From: Bidens hawaiensis
Lineage: Eukaryota > Streptophyta > Magnoliopsida > Asterales > Asteraceae
Assembly (NCBI GenBank): GCA_021521415.1
Contig: JAIQDT010001948.1
Location: forward strand, 124,001 to 188,000
Direction: 5' to 3'
DNA: 64,000 bases
Shown in pieces: positions 54,420 to 64,000 of the stretch; positions within the stretch are counted from its first letter, which is position 1; each line of letters starts with the position of its first letter. Made by a program: the position numbers and the translations under genes. Under the pieces are notes generated by a model. It was given only the letters and a program-made list of their open reading frames with translations. It was not told the DNA's origin and did no database searches.

Positions 54420-55874
54420 TTATTGCGCCACGAGGTGCGCGAGCGTCCCATCTCTGACAAATGCTTCAACCATGTCTTTTACGTCTATGCATTCTTCAGT
54501 GTTGTGGCCTTTTGTCTTGTGAAAGTCACAGTATTTGCTCCGATCAGCATCGTGACGATGTCGGATTATTGGAGGCTTTGGCCACGGGAGCTCTTCAGTG
54601 GCGAATATCTCAGTGACGCTTTTGGTGAGTGGCGTCCATCTGGAGTTTCGGTGCGGCTGTACATTATCCCTTCCGCCCAATCGATGTTGCAAGCCGGATG
54701 AGGTGTCAAAGTTTACCCTTGACTGCCAAATGCCTAGCTTCCGCTTTTTATTTAATCGGGCGGTGAGGACATTGTCTTCTCTCGTCTTCTGAGTGTAGAG
54801 GTTTGTGCTCTGTGGGAGATCTCTACCCAGTTGCTTTTCCGTTTCCGCATAGCGTTTTGCTGCTGTCATGATGGCATCCCATGTGGATGGCATGCCATCT
54901 TTACCCGTTAGGGTGCGAATGAGCTCTGGGTCATGCGCGCCCTGGATGAAGGCAGCGCGAACAAGATCTTCACTGATATTGCCCAAACTTAGCTTCTTTG
55001 AGTTGAAGCGAGTGATGAAGTTTGGCAGAGATTCATCTTCTTCTCGTATGCATTTGAGGATTGTCCATTGCTCCTCGGTATACTTCCGTTGCTGGCTGAA
55101 GTGTTGGCTAAACTTCTGCTGGAAGTCTGCCCAGTCGTAGATGTGGTTGACCGGTAGACGATCAAACCAAGCTCTAGCAGCCCCAACAAGCGTCATTTGG
55201 AACATGTAGCACCACGTGGGTTCCGTCCAATTGCTGACGGTTGCCCCCGCTATGAACCTGTTCAAATGATCGTCTGGATCAGATATACCGTCATATGTGC
55301 CTATGTTAGGCATTTGTTTGGCACTCTTTGGGGCGATTGCTTCTGCAATGTCCCTTGCAAACTTGGACGTTCCTGCATTTGCAACGTTTGGTCTGAACGT
55401 TTTGGAGAAGTCTCGTGGACTTCCACCTGTGCTTTTTGGTTTGAAGGCTTGTCCAAAATGCCTTTTCGGTTGGGATTCCATTTCCTTACGCTTCCCTTTT
55501 GCCCTATGGCGAGGGTTCGCGTCGGAGTCGGATTCCTCCGAGTCATCCTCCCAGTATTCGAATTCGTCGGCCTGTTGTACGGAACGCAAGCGTTCGTTCA
55601 ACTCGGCCTGGAATTCCTTTTGTCGTGCCTCCGCCCATGCCTTGACTTCATCGAGAGTTTGGCGGGGGAGTCTTCGTTTCTCAACCTGGGTATCCGTGGA
55701 TCCCAGTAGGCGATCATTTACTGCACTTGCCCCAGCATGAGTAACTGGGGTAGTGTTCGTAAAATTTACTTCACTTGCCCCGGCTTGGGTAACCGGGGTA
55801 GTGTTTGTAAAAACTGTGTTACCGGTATTCCCCCCAGTAGCTGGGGTCGTGGTTACCGGAATTTCTCTAACCAT
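54420..55874 (-). CDS. Gag protein of Tat-like element (484 aa)
   Basis: Intact frame. Residues 1-55 hold two tandem copies of an NTTPVT(Q/H)AGAS motif; 100-150 are acidic then Lys/Arg-rich. The capsid-like region runs about 185-350: MPNIGTYDGISDPDDHLNRF, WCYMFQMTLVGAARAWFDRL, FQQKFSQHFSQQR and IREEDESLPNFITRF, the standard signature of plant Ty3/gypsy Gag of the Athila/Tat group. Near the C-terminus YCDFHKTKGHNTEEC is the zinc-binding motif. The frame stops right after it (LAHLVAQ). Gag forms the virus-like particle and packages RNA. No frame damage is seen although the element has no pol, which suggests recent activity or trans-mobilisation. Confidence 0.9.
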   Translation of the reverse strand: MVREIPVTTTPATGGNTGNTVFTNTTPVTQAGASEVNFTNTTPVTHAGASAVNDRLLGSTDTQVEKRRLPRQTLDEVKAWAEARQKEFQAELNERLRSVQQADEFEYWEDDSEESDSDANPRHRAKGKRKEMESQPKRHFGQAFKPKSTGGSPRDFSKTFRPNVANAGTSKFARDIAEAIAPKSAKQMPNIGTYDGISDPDDHLNRFIAGATVSNWTEPTWCYMFQMTLVGAARAWFDRLPVNHIYDWADFQQKFSQHFSQQRKYTEEQWTILKCIREEDESLPNFITRFNSKKLSLGNISEDLVRAAFIQGAHDPELIRTLTGKDGMPSTWDAIMTAAKRYAETEKQLGRDLPQSTNLYTQKTREDNVLTARLNKKRKLGIWQSRVNFDTSSGLQHRLGGRDNVQPHRNSRWTPLTKSVTEIFATEELPWPKPPIIRHRHDADRSKYCDFHKTKGHNTEECIDVKDMVEAFVRDGTLAHLVAQ

Positions 55875-55920
55875 CTTTGTAGAAGTTTGAAAAAACTGGA
55901 GAAAAATGTAGTTCTAGCTT

Positions 55921-55938
55921 TATGCACGGATGGCGCCA
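55921..55938 (-). other. Primer-binding site, TGGCGCC type
   Basis: The minus strand after the LTR end (TTCA) and one spacer base reads TGGCGCCATCCGTGC. TGGCGCC-type sites are standard in Athila/Tat-group elements; the exact tRNA (Arg or Asp are usually proposed) cannot be fixed here. Confidence 0.8.
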
Positions 55939-55939
55939 A

Positions 55940-56928
55940 TGAAGAAACACTAACCGGACCCCGGACAGATTACTGGTAACCTGGGGGTTGGATAGCTGTT
56001 CCCCACGAGGGGTTAGACCCTTGGAAGATGGTTCTTCTGATAAACTGCAAAACAGATACCGTGAGCTCGTCACTGAGAAGGGGGGGGTTCCTCCTTGTGA
56101 CCACCCTCCGGCGTGAGAATCAGACTAGATTGCTCTTTAAATATAAAAGTATATTAAGAGATTGCTAGAGCAGATATCAGGTATAATATGATGATAATGT
56201 GATAAGATATGATAAGATGAGATGGTCATACCATTTGTGGTATTTATAGCCGAAGGTAGGTTTCCAAGGAGGTATGGCCGGCTGCAACAGTGTTCCTGTT
56301 CCACCAACAGTAGCCTACGCACGTGCCCTGCTGGTAGTTGGTGGGTAGGTAGCGGCTGATAGCGACCAGGCCTGCTGTATACTATTCCTTTTCCACCAAC
56401 TATCAGCTACGCACGTGGTATGACAAGAGTTGGTGAGTAGGCAGCGGCTAATAGTGACATACAGTGTAGGAGCATGCTGCTCGCCATACTGTTGTCTATA
56501 AGCTGTCGTATCTTTAGTCAGATCTTTTTCCCATACCTCGTCAGGTACAGTACAGAAGATCTTCCCGTATCGTACGGACTGGCTTATTTGGGCGGGAGTA
56601 TTCCCCCTCCCGCCCTTGTGCGGGATTGTTCCCGGCTTCGCTCATTCCTTCAGGTGACACTGAACGATTGAGAGCTAAGTGCCTTGTGCGTGTAGCCTTG
56701 CTGCGCGGGTGGCCTTCCCTAATGGCTTGTATCCGAGGCTTCGGGGACAGGCGGAGTCCTTCACCATTGGGAGGCATTTCCTGCGGGACCAGCTTGCGTA
56801 CTGCGCGTAAGGACGTCACGTCTCTGAGCATGGTTGGTCCTGCGGATCCAGTTGGTTTCTGCGCAGACGTCCCTGTTTGAGGTGAGTCTTGCGGGTCCAA
56901 CTGGGCTCTGCTGGGACCTACCTCTTCA
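55940..56928 (-). repeat. 5' LTR of Tat-like element (989 bp)
   Basis: On the minus strand it starts TGAAGAGGTAGG and ends GTGTTTCTTCA, with the short inverted terminus TGAAGA/TCTTCA. The right end abuts AAAGG, the first bases of the duplicated target. TATA-like CTATAAATACC lies at 56241-56249 on the minus strand. Two copies of a GTTGGT(G)GGTAGGTAGCGGCT-like segment occur at 56336 and 56430. The partner LTR is absent from the window. Confidence 0.85.
56241..56249 (-). promoter_or_regulatory. TATA-like box in Tat-like 5' LTR
   Basis: CTATAAATACC on the minus strand, about 690 bp into the LTR; the transcript would start roughly 30 bp to the left and run into gag. Confidence 0.55.
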
Positions 56929-57028
56929 AAAGGCAATGCGAATACTCTTGAAGAGTACTTGCACCGTAGTGTGTCTTTCCACCCCAAGTTGGAAAATAAG
57001 TAATCAAAATTGGGGCTATGAACTCACC
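56929..57028. repeat. 100-bp direct duplication, right copy
   Basis: Identical to 51240-51339. Its first five bases AAAGG directly follow the LTR end, so they are the right-hand target duplication; the sequence continues into host DNA (TTGGTTGTGCAG). Confidence 0.95.
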
Positions 57029-57075
57029 TTGGTTGTGCAGTCGAGATATGCTGAACTTGTTAAATTGGACTGGAT

Positions 57076-57804
57076 GTGACAACCCTTCAAGGATCCCGTA
57101 TCGAAGTTAATCAATTTGGTTTCCATTAGACACAAGGTTTTTAAGAAAACAGCGAGTGAGTGCTGGCGAGTGTCTAAGTAGCGAGTGACTCAACAGCGAG
57201 TGAGTACCCAATGAGTGACTACCTAGCGAGTGACTCACTAGCTAATGCAAATGGCGAGTGACTCACTCGCTACAAGGGGTAACGAGTGACTCAAGCGAGT
57301 GACTCACTCGCTCTCATTCACAGCAAGTGACTAACAAATTTCTAAATTCTTAAGTCCTAAAAACTCGATTTACATGCAGTTCGTAGGCGACCTTTCATAT
57401 ACTGAGATGCATTTCTGGGTTTCAAAGCCAACTAAACCGAGATAAGAACACCAAACCCAAAACAGTTTATAAAAACGCCCTATAACACATATAACAAGCC
57501 TTAAATCTCATTTTCTTCATGACCATAATAGATCATTGAAGCTCATACTAACACCCTATGATTATCTAAACATCCTAAACTAAAATCCTACATGGCTCAT
57601 GAATTTACTACTAAAACTCCTAAGAACTACAAAACAACCTACGGTTTTTCCTAGAAAACTACGAATCTCTAACATGCAAGTGGCCAAAAGCCAAGAAGTT
57701 ACCACCCGTCTACTGCACTAACGAACCTTTATTTTATTTACACCTTTGACAAAACCAAATTTCATCCAACTTCATAACTTCGGATATTGATTCATGCCAA
57801 TACA
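57076..57804 (+). repeat. Probable LTR fragment with GCGAGTGAC array
   Basis: TGTGACAACCCTTC at 57076 resembles LTR starts of plant chromoviruses. Within it (57151-57334) GCGAGTGA or AGTGACTCACTCGCT palindromes occur about a dozen times with spacing 10-35 bp. No terminus or partner LTR was found. No coding frame. Confidence 0.4.
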
Positions 57805-57925
57805 CAAAGGATGAAACCTGAACCACACTTGTTTGTTAGCACCAAAAGAAATAAAGATAAAAGAACCAAATGTAAAAAGGAATGATGGAGGAATTAAAAA
57901 ACAAGTGTGGTTTAGGTTCATCCTT
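57805..57925. mobile_element. Small stem-loop MITE (121 bp)
   Basis: CAAAGGATGAAACCTGAACC at the left and, reversed, CAAGGATGAACCTAAACCAC at the right form an inverted repeat that continues into CACACTTGTTT. The loop is A-rich. No target duplication could be assigned with confidence, so the superfamily is unknown. Confidence 0.6.
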
Positions 57926-58387
57926 GCGCCTAGGCGCGCTTTTTAAATACTATGTTTCCGTTTATTGATCCTCATTGCTTTGAAGGCGTTGTACAAACTC
58001 AATCGCATGCTAGAGACTCTCGAAGATTAAACTCTTCAAGCTTATATGAAAAGGAACAAATGGGAGAAGGATCTTGACTATATCTAATGAAGCACATATT
58101 AAACGATATGTGAACCTCTTTTGATGTTTATAAATGTAGAATCAGCGAAATAATGATGGAATTATCTTTAATTAAAATACATGCAGCAAGGAAGTTCTTT
58201 GTTAGCAATTTTAACAATTATAAAATGACTGATTCAAGAACCTCAAAACGCAATATAGTTAGCGAGCAAAATGTTTTGAGAGAGGAAGTTATCCAAGATG
58301 CTGATTTGTTTAGGTAAATGCTTACAATATATTGCTCGAATTGGTTTTTGTTAACTTATGAAAAAAATATTTATTATTCCACTTAAG
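57926..58387. other. Intergenic DNA, no gene seen
   Basis: AT-rich; CGCCTAGGCGCGC near 57928 is a short palindrome. No frame of interest. Confidence 0.35.
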
Positions 58388-59736
58388 TGTAACATTCGTT
58401 ATTTTTCAAACCCGAAACCCGACACATTTATTATTTTTTTTTCTTTCTTTTCTTTTGTCTCATTATATATTCGAACGTTCAATGCTAAAATTCTCGCGTC
58501 GTTTAAACATATGTATACTCTTTTATTGATTTAACTATGAATTATGTGCAAATATATCCCCTACCTAAACTTATACCCACCTATGTACCCAAACCATTGT
58601 CTAGGAACCAATTAGTAAATATTGTTCAAAATACGATCTCCCTCCATCCTCACCATCGTTCTCCCCTATCCCACGCCATTACCATCTTTAATCCGTCAAT
58701 TTCGGCCCGAATCAAGGTAATTGATATCACAAAATCCTTCCTTGACCCATAAATGCGTTAACCGACAACCTAATTATAGTAAACCATAGCGATTTGACAG
58801 CTGATTCAAATGATAATAAAATGCGGCTGACTCATCCCCGTTACTCTATATATACTCGATCATAATTCAATTAATCTATACCACACCATCATCATAACAA
58901 CATCACTTTCAACCCTAACTCAATTGCAATATACGAAGACGTCAAGGTCAGCTTGGAAATCAAGCTTGGCCGCAATCCCTAGTTCGTCAATCTATACCCT
59001 TTCGTCACCCAATCTGGAACTTCTATCGACGTTTCCGAGGACTCTATCTTATCTTCTTACTGTCGTCTAATCATTTATTTCCACTCGTTAAGGTGAGTTT
59101 ACATATCCCCTTTTTTCATCTTTTATATTTTTGAGGGCAGCATGTATACCTTATTCACTTTTACTCATGTTTTATTACCACATCTATTCAAGACGCAATT
59201 CAATATATGTTTATGTGTGATTATCGGTATGCTCTATGATTATGCTATATGTGCTTAAATGCTTATTTTATGTTTGGTGATTGGTATCTCATCCTCATGT
59301 ATTATCATCTAGTTGATCATACATTACCCAAGTACATTGATTTTGTATTTATAGGAACGGGTCCACATCTATTAATTAGTTGTTTACATTTTCATAGGAA
59401 TTGTATTACTTAGCATTAACATATGAATTGTGGTTTTTATCTATATATATATTTCAAATAGAACTTATGTATTCTCACAACATTCGTGTTGACAAACTCT
59501 ATTTTTATACATGCTACAGGTTCAAGTAATTTACATTGTTTAAGATCGAAGAAGTTAACTTAGGATATTATTCAAAATACAAATGTATGATGTACTTGCC
59601 ATGTTTATTGAATTTGTATACTTGATTAATGTTAACGAAATTAAATAATTATTGTCGCTTTAATTAGTGTCTTTTGAGCTACTGCCCAATCAATACGTTA
59701 CGTCCCGCATGTTCCGCCTTTAGTCGGGGTGTGACA
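58388..59736 (+). repeat. 5' LTR of truncated gypsy element
   Basis: Starts TGTAACATTCGTTAT and ends TCGGGGTGTGACA, followed by GAT and the primer-binding site. TATA-like CTATATATACTCG lies at 58844-58856. It shares its first 30 and last 70 or so bases with the solo LTR at 28096-30381 but is 0.9 kb shorter, so the two have large internal indels. Confidence 0.88.
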
Positions 59737-59739
59737 GAT

Positions 59740-59751
59740 TGGTACAGAGCC
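59740..59751 (+). other. Degenerate tRNA-iMet primer-binding site
   Basis: TGGTACAGAGCC, one base short of the canonical TGGTATCAGAGCC, three bases after the LTR. Confidence 0.85.
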
Positions 59752-60479
59752 GAAGGCTATAAGATAGGTGGTTAGATATAACGATCTAGTAGCATGCTTA
59801 GGGTTCCTATACGTGATATGCCTTTACGTGTTTGGACCCTAAATTATATTATTGATTGTAGTAGCTTAAACATTATTTAATGATCTAATATTATTCTTGT
59901 ACACAAATGCACACACTTGTTTCGAGGCTATGCCTCACTCTCAAAAATAATTTTAAAACCCTAGGACAATTTTTTTTAATCGGGAAATCACACCCTTTTT
60001 ACTCCCCTCTCCTTGAGGATGATCCGGGTGACGTATATGTAGTAAACTGTAAGAGGGGCACACCAGTTCACCGAACCCTTGACACCAAGGCTTGAAGAGC
60101 CTAAGGAAGTGCAATGCAAATAAATCTCAATTAACTTCGAGAACCGCCTTCCTGGAGTGTTCGGTGAAGGTGTGGGACTTATTAAGGCAAAGCATGTCAC
60201 ACGAAACATACCCGAATCTACTACCCTCATTGTATCAAACGTGTTCATGTGACGGTCACACCCTTAAATTATAACCGAATTCACGGTAATACGTGGCTAA
60301 ACTCGGTTCTTCCTTATGTTGTTTGAGTTGAACTAATTGGTGGGAAAAGCCATGGTGATACATGGATACCCCCAACTATTCACCTCAACGCCCTCATCTC
60401 GGTTCTTCCTTATGTCTTCTTCCCGCCTCATCAACTGTAACCGCACTGGCAACTCGGGTCGTAGCATGTCATCCCGCAT
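59752..60479 (+). other. Leader region of truncated gypsy element
   Basis: Untranslated DNA between primer-binding site and Gag-like reading. Short frames at 59907-60561 are out of register with Gag. A CTCGGTTCTTCCTTATGT duplication occurs at 60302 and 60397. Confidence 0.5.
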
Positions 60480-61850
60480 TGTTAAGGGAATCGTGAAAGC
60501 CCTCCCAACAATCATCTCTCAGCTCCAAGCCGTGAATTCCGCTACTGCCCATGTGAATTAGAACCCAACTGCTTGCTCCTTCAAACAATTCACAAGTGCA
60601 AACCCAACCGATTAAGTTGGAGCCGAGGGTGCTACCACCGTCCTCCAATGGTTCGAACATATGGAAAGTGTGTTTCTCCATTGTGCTTGTCTGGAAGACA
60701 AGAAAATCACCTATGCCTCAAGCGCCTTCATATCGAGTGCCCTCACTTGGTGGAATGGTAAAAAGTACGCTCTTGGGGCTGAGGTTTCCATGGCTTTGCC
60801 ATGGGACGATCTCAAGAAGCTCATGCTAGAAAGGTTCTGCCCAAAATATGAACTCCGGAAGTTGGAAGAGAAGTTTTGGAACTTGAAGCAAGAAGGTGGT
60901 GATAATACCGCTTACAATAATCGATTCCACGAATTGAGCCTTCTCATCCCGCATATGGTCACTCCTTTGGAGCTGTCCGTTGATAAATACATCTCGGGTT
61001 TGCCTATGCAAATCCAAGAATATGTCCTGAGCCGTGACCCAAAAACCCTTCATGATGCCATCACTCTAGCTGGTACCCTCACCGAAAACCACGTTAAATT
61101 CGGGACCTTGACGCGGAAGAATTCCAAGAAGCCTAATGATAAGCATGCACCTGAGCCCACGAAAGAATCCAAGACCGAATCCCAAATCCTTCAAGCACAA
61201 CAACAACAACAACTCTCCCCACTACCGCAACAATAAAAGAAAGTCCAATTCCCAAAACTATGCCTTGGCCCAATCGCAAGACCAACAAGCCCAACCCACC
61301 AAGAAGCCCTACACATGACCTCACCCATTATGTGATACGTGTAAATTTCACAATTCGCCTAACCTCAAGTGTCGTCAATGCACCCATTACGATCGCTTTG
61401 GTCACCTCTTTACCACATGCCGTGAACGCAACCAACTTATGGTTCAACCGTTTACCTCACCCCTTACCCAACCCCAAACTTTACCTTATGCTCAACCGTT
61501 TACTCAAGCACCCTCAACCATTAGAGCTTGTTATAATTGTGGAGATCCTAGCCATTTTCGCAATGCATGCACAAGACTCGCACACATGAACCAAATTGAA
61601 TCCTACCCAACTCAAGCCACACAATATCAAGCTTACCAAGCCCAGGTCTATCCAGCCCAAGCCACCCAAACCCAATTCAATGAAGCCCAAGTAAATCAAC
61701 TTTAACCAATCCAAGCTCAACGCATTCAAGTAATTCAAGCCCAACCTAATCAAGCTATCCAAGCCAACCAAAACTCATCTAACCAAGCCCAAGTTAACCA
61801 AATTACTCAAGGATAAGTGTGCTACATCAATGGTTCCCAAGTCTAAACCT
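60480..61850 (+). pseudogene. Decayed gag of truncated gypsy element
   Basis: Reading begins IVKGIVKALPTIISQLQAVN, crosses two stops (about 60560 and 60615), then stays open as TTVLQWFEHMESVFLHCACL, ALTWWNGKKYALGAEV, FWNLKQEGGDNTAYNNRFHE and DAITLAGTLTENHVKFGTL. After 61236 the frame shifts; CDTCKFHNSPNLKCRQCTH and later [19 protein letters not shown] are the two zinc-binding segments. The tail is a Gln/Ala-rich run of (T/N)QAx repeats (TQYQAYQAQVYPAQATQTQ). Relative to the young element's Gag it has the same domain order. Protease does not follow. Confidence 0.9.
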
Positions 61851-62526
61851 GACCTTTCAAGAATACATGTTGCGCAAGAAACATTTATTTTATGTAGTTC
61901 ATTTCATTTAAATCTAATGTAATGACTTCATTAAATCTCAAGATTTGTCATTTATGGTTATTTATGTCGAATTCAATTTCTCATCTATATTTATCATGTC
62001 GCACTAGTTATTATTACGCAATTTTTTTTATCGTAAATTAATTGGTCTATGATTGGTTATTTACTGGAACTATGTTCCTGGTGATGTGCATGGTTATCTA
62101 ATAGTACTGTATTTGTATCATGAACTATTTATGACCGAATTTCCTACAAACGTTTTCTTATGAAAATTGGGACTATGAACATGTGTTGTACATAGTAATC
62201 TAATAGAAGTCACATATACAAAATTTCATTTCAATATTTTAATACATGACTACCCAAATTCCCCAGAGCTCACCTCACGCTCATAGTACTCCTTTCTCAT
62301 CTTATCTGATTTACAAGTTTGATTTAAAGCCTCACCTACATTTATATATTTTTTAGTCATGAGATGTATTTATTGTCTGAACCTAATTATTTATTCGTGA
62401 ATTCTGTCGTCATCTCAAGTATTTCTATACATCGAATGTGTAAGTGACTTATTTAATTTCAAAATTTTCCTCCGTATATTTATTTCATTTAGTTATTATT
62501 TTCAATCGTTAACTTCAACAATCTCG

Positions 62527-62564
<38 letters not shown>

Positions 62565-62724
62565 AAGTTCATTTATTAGTTATTTATGAACATCAAATTT
62601 CACGCATTTACTCAGTGTCATTACTCTTGATTAAACAATTTCCATTTAATTATTGAATTAAAAAGTGTTCTTTTACTTTGCTTATCAAACCCGCACAACA
62701 GGACGAACCATGTGCATCATGCGA
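61851..62724. other. AT-rich DNA after the gag remnant
   Basis: No frame is recognisable. A (TA)n microsatellite lies at 62530-62562. The break between gag and this DNA is a deletion or insertion junction without visible target repeats. Confidence 0.4.
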
Positions 62725-64000
62725 TGTGACAATCGTCAATTTCATGTTAAATCCGTTAACTCCGTTAACTCAACTCCGTCAATTCAAACTTAAAGATCAC
62801 TGAATCTATAACGCACACATCATTACGTTTAAACTAGGGTTTAAATGACGCTTGAACAATTACTACATGTGTAGTCTTTCGGGAATTGCACCGAAACGCA
62901 AACGAGTTGACGCAAACGATTAGTGAATAAACGAAAAACGTCAAAACAATAATTATGTGATAATTATGTGTTAGACTTATGTGTTACTTGATTATATTAT
63001 GTGTGATGCTAAACAAGAAACAAGAACTAAATTAATTAAGCTAGAAAGGTAACATTTGAAAGTTGAGGGACTTGAGTGTAATATATATTATTATAAACCC
63101 TAATCCTCTCTTTCTCTCCCTCGTAATCGACGGCAAGCCCCCCCCCCCCCTTGCTCTCTCTTGCGATCGGCTCACACACACACACATATACACAAGATCT
63201 TTCAAGTTTAATCGAAGATTAAGGTGCTAGGAAGGTATAAACAACTATCCTATGTATTTTACATGCTTAATTTTGAGTTTGAATGGGTTAATTATGAACC
63301 CTAGAATCTGAAAATTTTATATATGATGTTCATATGACTTGTTTTGATTAGATGATGGTTAATCATGTATTGATTGTTGAATTGATAGCTAGTATTGGTG
63401 TTATTGCATGTTAATCGTTTGTTTCTTGATTTTGAGTTCAAGTAAAACCCTAATCATGGATGTAATGTGTATTTGATATGCATGGATAATGGTTATGGTG
63501 TCTAGAATGTCATATGAACGGATTATGGTTCATAAATAGTTAATATGTTGAGTTTGGATGCAAACAGTTTCTGGACAGATTGTGTTATTGATGTTCAATT
63601 GACTGTAACGGGGTGTGAATGTAAAAATTGGTCAAGATAATTGATACTACAGTAAACTAGGTTGAGTCTAGTTTCTAAAGAATATAAATTTACAATTTTT
63701 GGACGTGTAAAAGTTAACCTTTATGATTTTACAAAAACGTTGTGCAAAGCTGAGTTGTTAGACCTGCTGTTAGGTTGTATTGTAAATGTTATATCTCATG
63801 AACCACGAGACCAATTGGGTTGGTTCTACTTCTGGAAGTTGACTTGTTGAGTTAGGAACCTAACCCAAGTGGTCTTGCATTTGTTGGATTTTTCATTTAA
63901 CGGGAATTTCAAATAGCATTTTGTTGCGCATGAATTTGACTGTTATGAGTTTGCTGTAATGTTTTGATCATTGTGAGAAACACATGTGGAATAAAAATAA
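62725..64000 (+). repeat. Probable LTR, running off the window
   Basis: TGTGACAATCGTCAATTTC at 62725 is a typical start of plant chromovirus LTRs. Downstream is a TATA-like ATTATTATAAACCCTAATCC (63088-63107) followed by pyrimidine-rich CTCTCTTTCTCTCCC, a poly-C run of 12-13 bases and (CA)n, a common leader pattern. The other end lies outside the window, so orientation and completeness are unproven. A 62-codon frame at 63662-63850 is not supported. Confidence 0.45.

Larger units (their letters stand above)
51240..57028 (-). mobile_element. Non-autonomous gag-only Tat-like element
   Basis: Minus-oriented Ty3/gypsy derivative. From right to left: 5' LTR (55940-56928), primer-binding site, an intact gag, no pol, a 150-bp tandem array (53181-54080), and an antisense spliced ORF (51340-52965). 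The layout 5' LTR, gag, (pol), 3' tandem repeats, antisense ORF matches the Tat lineage, with pol deleted. The 3' LTR is missing: the left edge is instead joined to a 100-bp copy of the target DNA. With gag only, it would need help from a related element in trans. Confidence 0.8.
58388..61850 (+). mobile_element. 3'-truncated Ty3/gypsy element (LTR + decayed gag)
   Basis: A 1349-bp 5' LTR, a primer-binding site and a decayed gag are present in plus orientation; protease and all of pol are missing after about 61850, where readable Gag ends. The LTR ends match the solo LTR at 28096-30381, so this copy supplies the internal part of that family. Gag resembles that of the young element at 17-26 kb. 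Confidence 0.85.

Noticed and set aside
54257..55979. Plus-strand frames up to 170 codons opposite the Tat-like gag
   Set aside because: Antisense shadows of the intact gag; no splice or start context and no family resemblance.

Overview
This window is plant nuclear DNA: an intergenic, transposable-element-dense block from a eudicot. I lean towards Asteraceae because the repeat families look like those of composite genomes, but no sequence here proves it. Plant origin rests on captured fragments of plant genes (a respiratory-burst NADPH oxidase, a double-stranded-RNA-binding protein, a BAH-PHD chromatin reader) and on plant-type Ty3/gypsy chromoviruses, Tat-like and Ty1/copia elements and hAT, PIF/Harbinger-like and foldback DNA transposons. 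I find no intact host gene. The only long intact reading frames belong to transposons.

Layout. 1-7.5 kb: small DNA transposons and repeats, including a 625-bp hAT MITE (297-921) with a perfect 8-bp target duplication and a 1.3-kb hAT element (6168-7498) with decayed transposase, whose empty site survives in a second copy of the host repeat at about 33.79 kb. 5.8-17.2 kb: a tandem segmental duplication whose two RBOH-like pseudogene copies (8.0-10.1 and 13.1-17.0 kb, minus strand) were later modified by a MITE and other changes; a PIF/Harbinger-like element and an 849-bp foldback element lie between them. 17.2-26.3 kb: a complete, very young chromodomain-bearing Ty3/gypsy element on the minus strand with near-identical 1.9-kb LTRs, perfect TSD, PBS, PPT and an uninterrupted 1538-residue Gag-Pol. 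27.6-33.65 kb: the 3' part of a minus-strand copia-type element carrying a large, decayed accessory ORF in the env-like position, split by a 2.3-kb solo LTR. 34.4-39.76 kb: a 5'-truncated gypsy element (+) with three nonsense codons and mutated RT active-site residues. 39.9-40.6 kb: a BAH-PHD pseudogene fragment. 41.5-46.1 kb: a heavily decayed minus-strand copia element. 46.5-50.9 kb: a family of inverted repeat modules, one arm invaded by a 5'-truncated LINE-like fragment. 51.24-57.03 kb: a gag-only Tat-like element (minus strand) with tandem 150-bp repeats and an antisense, three-exon coiled-coil ORF, bounded by an exact 100-bp direct duplication. 57.1-64 kb: LTR debris, a third gypsy 5' LTR plus decayed gag (+), and the start of another LTR running off the window.

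Together this is a nested-insertion record, not an operon-like system. The best candidates for something new are the antisense spliced ORF and odd left junction of the 51-57 kb element, the accessory ORF of the 27-34 kb copia element, and the fused dsRBD/RBOH gene fragments that were duplicated in tandem.
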